Shown here: one piece after another, positions 60,869 through 64,000 of the stretch
How positions within the stretch are numbered: position 1 is the first letter of the stretch
Layout: each line of letters starts with the position of its first letter
From: Actinomadura sp. NAK00032
Lineage (GTDB): Bacteria; Actinomycetota; Actinomycetes; Streptosporangiales; Streptosporangiaceae
Direction: 5' to 3'
DNA length: 64,000 nucleotides
Assembly (NCBI RefSeq): GCF_013364275.1
Contig: NZ_CP054932.1
Span: 4,278,001-4,342,000, forward strand
Made by a program: the position numbers and the translations under genes
The notes under the pieces: model-generated
What the model was told of the DNA's origin: nothing
The model's input: only the letters and a program-made list of their open reading frames with translations
Database searches by the model: none

Positions 60869-61270
60869 ATGTCCGAGTTCGCCACCCCCCGGGCCGTCTT
60901 CCAGCGGCTGCTCGACGGGATCGCCGCCCGGCATCCCGGCGACCTGCCGCGGCTCTACGCGGAGGACGCGGTGGTCGTGCAGCCGTTCGCCCGCCCCGCC
61001 GCGCGCCTGGAGGGCCGCGCGGCGCTGCGCGAGCACTTCGCCCGGCTGGAGACGCTGCCACTGGAGATGGCGGCGCGCAACGTCACCGTCCACCAGACCG
61101 CCGATCCCGAGGTGATCGTCGCGGAGTTCGAGTACGCGGGGCGCAACACCGCGACGGGGCGGGAGTTCCTGCTGCCGAACATCGTGGTCATGCGGGTCCG
61201 TGACGGGCACATCGTGGAGTCCCGCGACTACCACGACCACGCGGGGCTCGGCCTGGCGGCGGGCGCCTGA
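60869..61270 (+). CDS. SnoaL/NTF2-like fold protein
   Basis: 133 residues of the nuclear-transport-factor-2-like cone fold: FQRLLDGIAARHPGDLPRLY with AEDAVVVQPF, GRAALREHFARLE, and the C-terminal VVMRVRDGHIVESRDYHDHA. Members are small hydrolases, isomerases or cyclases, or ligand-binding proteins. GAGGAG lies 5 bases before the ATG. Its tight control by the divergent TetR repressor suggests a role in handling a specific small molecule, perhaps the TetR ligand. This is inference. Confidence 0.87.
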   Translation: MSEFATPRAVFQRLLDGIAARHPGDLPRLYAEDAVVVQPFARPAARLEGRAALREHFARLETLPLEMAARNVTVHQTADPEVIVAEFEYAGRNTATGREFLLPNIVVMRVRDGHIVESRDYHDHAGLGLAAGA

Positions 61271-61291
61271 CCGGCCGCGCCGGCCCCGCGG

Positions 61292-61348
61292 TTGACTCGC
61301 GGGTCGGGCGGTTCCTAGGCTGGACGCGCCATACCGACCGGTTGGTAT
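61292..61348 (+). promoter_or_regulatory. Promoter and palindromic operator of the paired acyl-CoA dehydrogenase genes
   Basis: TTGACT (61292-61297) and TAGGCT (61316-61321), 18 bp apart, form a likely promoter. ATACCGACCGGTTGGTAT (61331-61348) is an 18-bp near-palindrome with ATACC/GGTAT ends just downstream of the expected start, a repressing position. The pattern is typical of TetR regulators of lipid catabolism. The repressor is not obvious in the window. Confidence 0.65.
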
Positions 61349-61403
61349 GTCCGTTCGCGGGCGGCCCGGCCGCCGCCCGCCGCCCCGCGCGGAGGTCCGC
61401 CCT

Positions 61404-62597
61404 GTGAGCACAGCACCGCCCGACGCCGACGAGCTGGGCCGCCAGGTCGGCGAGTTCCTCGCCGCCCACGACCCGTCGGCCACCGAGCCCCTGGAGTTCC
61501 TGCGCGCCCGGTTCGACGCCGGGCTCGCCTGGGTCCACTACCCCGAGGGGCTCGGCGGGCTCGGCGCCCCGCGGCACCTGCAGCCCGCCGTCGACCGGGC
61601 GTTCGCCGAGGCCGGCGCGCCGACCAACCACCCCGAGCGCAACGGCATCGGCCTCGGCATGGCCGCGCCGACGATCCTCGCGTTCGGCACCGAGGAGCAG
61701 AAGCGCCGCTTCCTGCGCCCGCTGTGGACCGGCGAGGAGCTGTGGTGCCAGCTGTTCAGCGAGCCCGGCGCCGGCTCCGACCTCGCCGCGCTCGCCACCC
61801 GCGCCGTCCGCGACGGCGACGCCTGGACCGTCGACGGGCAGAAGGTATGGACGTCCATGGCGCACGAGGCGCGCTGGGCGATCCTCGTGACCCGCACCGA
61901 CCCCGGCGTCCCCAAGCACCGCGGCATGACCTACTTCGTGTGCGACATGACCGCGCCCGGCGTCGAGGTCCGCCCGCTGCGGCAGATCACCGGCGAGGCC
62001 GAGTTCAACGAGGTGTTCCTCACCGGGGTGCGGATCCCCGACGCGCACCGGCTCGGCGAGGTCGGGCAGGGCTGGCAGGTGTCCACCACCACGCTGATGA
62101 ACGAGCGGGTCGCGATCGGCGGCAACGCCGCGCCGCGCGAGGGCGGCATGATCGGCGTGGTCGCCGCGCTCTGGCGGGACCGCCCCGAACTGCGCACCCC
62201 CGGCCTGCACGACGCGCTGCTGCGCGCCTGGGTGGAGACCGAGGCCGCCCGCCTCACCGGGGAGCGGCTGCGCCAGCAGCTCGCCGCCGGGCGGCCCGGC
62301 CCCGAGGGCTCGGGCGCCAAGCTCGCCTTCGCCAAGCTCAACCAGGAGGTCTCCGGGCTGGAGCTGGAAATGCTGGGCGAGGACGGCCTGCGCTACGACG
62401 ACTGGACGATGCGCCGCCCCACCGAGGTCGACTTCACCCGACGCTCGCCCGGCTACCGCTACCTGCGCGCCAAGGGCAACTCCATCGAGGGCGGCACCTC
62501 GGAGATCCTGCGCAACATCATCGCCGAGCGCGTCCTCGGCCTGCCCGGCGAGATCCGCGTCGACAAGGACGTGGCGTGGAAGGACCTGCCCAAATGA
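61404..62597 (+). CDS. Acyl-CoA dehydrogenase, catalytic-type subunit (FadE29-like)
   Basis: 397 residues from GTG 61404, 8 bases after GGAGG. Family blocks: CQLFSEPGAGSDLAALAT, QKVWTSMAHEARW and RYLRAKGNSIEGGTSEILRN with the canonical glutamate in EGGTSEI. Its stop overlaps the start of the next acyl-CoA dehydrogenase gene by 4 bases (ATGA). Adjacent unequal pairs of this type form alpha2beta2 heterotetramers in mycobacterial sterol side-chain oxidation (FadE28-FadE29). A bulky or ring-bearing acyl-CoA is therefore likely. The first residues of the longer frame from 61347 lie in the operator and are not coding. Confidence 0.9.
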   Translation: MSTAPPDADELGRQVGEFLAAHDPSATEPLEFLRARFDAGLAWVHYPEGLGGLGAPRHLQPAVDRAFAEAGAPTNHPERNGIGLGMAAPTILAFGTEEQKRRFLRPLWTGEELWCQLFSEPGAGSDLAALATRAVRDGDAWTVDGQKVWTSMAHEARWAILVTRTDPGVPKHRGMTYFVCDMTAPGVEVRPLRQITGEAEFNEVFLTGVRIPDAHRLGEVGQGWQVSTTTLMNERVAIGGNAAPREGGMIGVVAALWRDRPELRTPGLHDALLRAWVETEAARLTGERLRQQLAAGRPGPEGSGAKLAFAKLNQEVSGLELEMLGEDGLRYDDWTMRRPTEVDFTRRSPGYRYLRAKGNSIEGGTSEILRNIIAERVLGLPGEIRVDKDVAWKDLPK

Positions 62598-63667
62598 GCG
62601 ACCTGCTGTACTCCGAGATCGAGACCGACCTGCGCGCGGGCGTCCGCGGGCTGCTCGACGACAAGGCGCCCTGGACGTCCGTCCTCGCCGGCGTCGAGAA
62701 GGACGCGCCCTACGACGCGGAGCTGTGGCGCGCCGTCGCCGGGCAGCTCGGCTGCGCCGGGCTCCCCGTCCCCGAGGACCTCGGCGGCGCCGGCGCCACC
62801 TGGCGGGAGACCGCGGTGGTGATGGAGGAGCTGGGCCGCTCCGCCGCGCCCGTCCCGTTCCTGACCAGCGCCGTGGTCGCGACCGCCGCGCTGCTGGCCG
62901 CCGGTGAGCGCGAGCTGCTCGCCGAGCTGGCCGCCGGCGAGCGGATCGCGGTCCTGGCCGTCCCGTTCAGCACCCCGCCCGGCGGCGCCGCCGCCACCGT
63001 GCGGGCGGCCGACGAGGCGCTGACCGGCGAGGTCACCAGCGTCGCCGACGGCATGGCCGCCGACGTCCTGCTCGTCCCGGCCTCCGGCGGCCTGTACGCG
63101 GTGGACGCCGCCGACGCCCGCCGCACCGCCGTGACCTCCCTCGACATGACCCGGCGCCTCGCCGACGTCGCCTTCTCCGGCGCGCCCGCCCGGCGCGTCG
63201 CCGGCGACCTGGACGCGGTCCGGGCGGCGCTGCTGACCGGTGCGGCGATGCTGGCGTCCGAGCAGCTCGGGCTCGCCGAGCGCTGCCTGGACGACACCGT
63301 CGCCTACGTCAAGACCCGCTACCAATTCGGCCGCCCGGTCGGCTCCTACCAGGGCCTCAAGCACCGCCTCGCCGACCTGTGGACGTCCATCACCCAGGCG
63401 CGGGCCGTCGCGCGGCACGCGGCGTCCTGCGTCGCCGCCGGGGACGGGGACGCGCCGATCGCGGTGGCCGTGGCGCAGGCGCACTGCTCGGCCGTCGCCC
63501 TCAAGGCGGCGGAGGAATGCGTGCAGATGCACGGCGGCATCGGCTTCACCTGGGAGCACCCCGCGCACCTGTACCTGAAGCGCGCCAAGGCCGACTCGAT
63601 CGCCCTCGGGACGGCCGACCACCACCGCGCCGCCCTGGCGGAGCTGGTCGACCTGCCCCCGGCGTGA
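62594..63667 (+). CDS. Acyl-CoA dehydrogenase, non-canonical subunit (FadE28-like)
   Basis: 357 residues, shorter than its partner. LGCAGLPVPEDLGGAGATWR, FLTSAVVATAALLAAGEREL and the C-terminal RYQFGRPVGSYQGLKHRLAD and QMHGGIGFTWEHPAHLYLKR identify the fold. The end of the protein reads KADSIALGTADHHRAALAEL in place of an EGT motif, so the usual catalytic glutamate is absent. The middle domain is reduced. It is translationally coupled to the previous gene. It probably contributes part of the FAD and acyl-CoA sites in a heterotetramer. Confidence 0.9.
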   Translation: MSDLLYSEIETDLRAGVRGLLDDKAPWTSVLAGVEKDAPYDAELWRAVAGQLGCAGLPVPEDLGGAGATWRETAVVMEELGRSAAPVPFLTSAVVATAALLAAGERELLAELAAGERIAVLAVPFSTPPGGAAATVRAADEALTGEVTSVADGMAADVLLVPASGGLYAVDAADARRTAVTSLDMTRRLADVAFSGAPARRVAGDLDAVRAALLTGAAMLASEQLGLAERCLDDTVAYVKTRYQFGRPVGSYQGLKHRLADLWTSITQARAVARHAASCVAAGDGDAPIAVAVAQAHCSAVALKAAEECVQMHGGIGFTWEHPAHLYLKRAKADSIALGTADHHRAALAELVDLPPA

Positions 63668-63672
63668 CACCG

Positions 63673-63706
63673 GGCCGGGCGGCTCCGCACCGGGAGCCGC
63701 CCGGCC
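63673..63706. terminator. Bidirectional hairpin terminator between convergent genes
   Basis: Arms GGCCGGGCGGCTCC (63673-63686) and their exact complement (63693-63706) make a 14-bp stem with a 6-base loop, between the stop of the acyl-CoA dehydrogenase pair and the stop of the convergent gene at 63722. Confidence 0.65.
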
Positions 63707-63721
63707 GGCCGGTGATCGCGG

Positions 63722-64000
63722 TCAGCCGGTGATCACGGCGAGCACGCGCGTCCCCGGCGGGAAGGCGCCCCGCTCGGCCAGCGCCAGCACGCCGAACATC
63801 ATCTTCGCCGTGTAGACCCGGTCGAGGACGACGCCGTGGCGGGCGGTGAAACCGGTGATGAACGCGTCCAGTTCCGGGGTCCGCCTGGCGTAGCCGCCGA
63901 AGTGGAAGCCGTCCTCGACGCGCCAGTCCCCCCGCCGCTCCCCGTACGCCTTGCGCTGGAGCCGCTCGACCTCGCCGTCCATGAAGCCGCCCTTCAGCAC
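63722..64000 (-). CDS. PLP-dependent ACC deaminase/D-cysteine desulfhydrase family protein (partial)
   Basis: Only the C-terminal 92 residues are in the window; the start lies beyond the right edge. YGERRGDWRVEDGFHFGGYA, then RRTPELDAFITGFTARHGVV, LDRVYTAKMMFGVLALAERG and TRVLAVITG match the end of the tryptophan-synthase-beta fold of ACC deaminase and D-cysteine desulfhydrase. The lysine and phosphate-binding loop are outside. In this family members deaminate ACC or desulfhydrate D-cysteine. Convergent with the acyl-CoA dehydrogenase pair. Confidence 0.75.
   Translation of the reverse strand: MLKGGFMDGEVERLQRKAYGERRGDWRVEDGFHFGGYARRTPELDAFITGFTARHGVVLDRVYTAKMMFGVLALAERGAFPPGTRVLAVITG

Overview
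The window is a chromosomal segment of a very GC-rich actinomycete. G and C dominate nearly every third codon position, GTG starts are common, and there are no insertion sequences, phage genes, CRISPR arrays or RNA genes that I can see. The gene content fits the Streptosporangiales, and Actinomadura or a relative is my best guess from memory. Supporting genes are an F420-type LLM oxidoreductase, glucosyl-3-phosphoglycerate synthase (gpgS), isocitrate lyase beside a RamB-like regulator, flavin-dependent thymidylate synthase (thyX), an RNA-polymerase-associated HelR/HelD ATPase and a GPGG small membrane protein. No tool was run. All family calls come from reading motifs.

Layout. 1-9.7 kb: a cyclic-nucleotide-binding histidine kinase, a class II aldolase divergent from a PucR-type regulator, an LLM oxidoreductase coupled to an SMR transporter, an AraC regulator, an unusual hypothetical protein, an aldehyde dehydrogenase and a secreted peptidase-like hydrolase. 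9.7-11.5 kb: an uncharacterised pair of related proteins, one membrane-anchored and one soluble, divergent from a small membrane protein. 11.5-16.8 kb: an NMT1/SsuABC-type ABC importer divergent from a CitA/CitB-type two-component system. 16.8-19.4 kb: a three-gene ABC-2 exporter. 19.4-25.2 kb: M1 peptidase, aceA/ramB and gpgS. 25.2-27.4 kb: an acyl-CoA dehydrogenase and a TetR regulator whose upstream regions carry related inverted repeats. 27.4-32.4 kb: secreted GH20 hexosaminidase and a sodium:solute symporter with a DUF3311 partner.

32.4-35.3 kb: a fused anthranilate synthase, trpE(G), preceded by a complete transcription attenuator. It has a 12-codon leader peptide with three consecutive Trp codons and mutually exclusive 1:2, 2:3 and 3:4 hairpins ending in a T run. 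This is the best-supported regulatory system in the window. 35-44 kb: SDR, ChaB-like protein, WYL regulator, adenosine-deaminase-family enzyme, DUF1266 protein, thyX, dienelactone hydrolase, PaaI thioesterase divergent from an XRE/MmyB-type regulator, and a globin-reductase. 44.7-50.7 kb: amidohydrolase, esterase and enoyl-CoA hydratase run, SRPBCC protein, acyl-CoA dehydrogenase and aldehyde dehydrogenase. 50.7-58 kb: stand-alone RtcB, TetR, a single-chain acyl-CoA carboxylase (BC-BCCP-CT), a degenerate LivG-like ATPase and an SDR. 58-64 kb: helR, a TetR regulator with a clear operator-promoter controlling a SnoaL-like protein, a translationally coupled pair of acyl-CoA dehydrogenase subunits behind another palindromic operator, and a truncated PLP enzyme at the right edge.

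Acyl-CoA and lipid catabolism recurs: four acyl-CoA dehydrogenase genes, an enoyl-CoA hydratase, a thioesterase, an acyl-CoA carboxylase and several TetR regulators. Most genes look like ordinary chromosomal genes. The most informative signals are in the intergenic regions.
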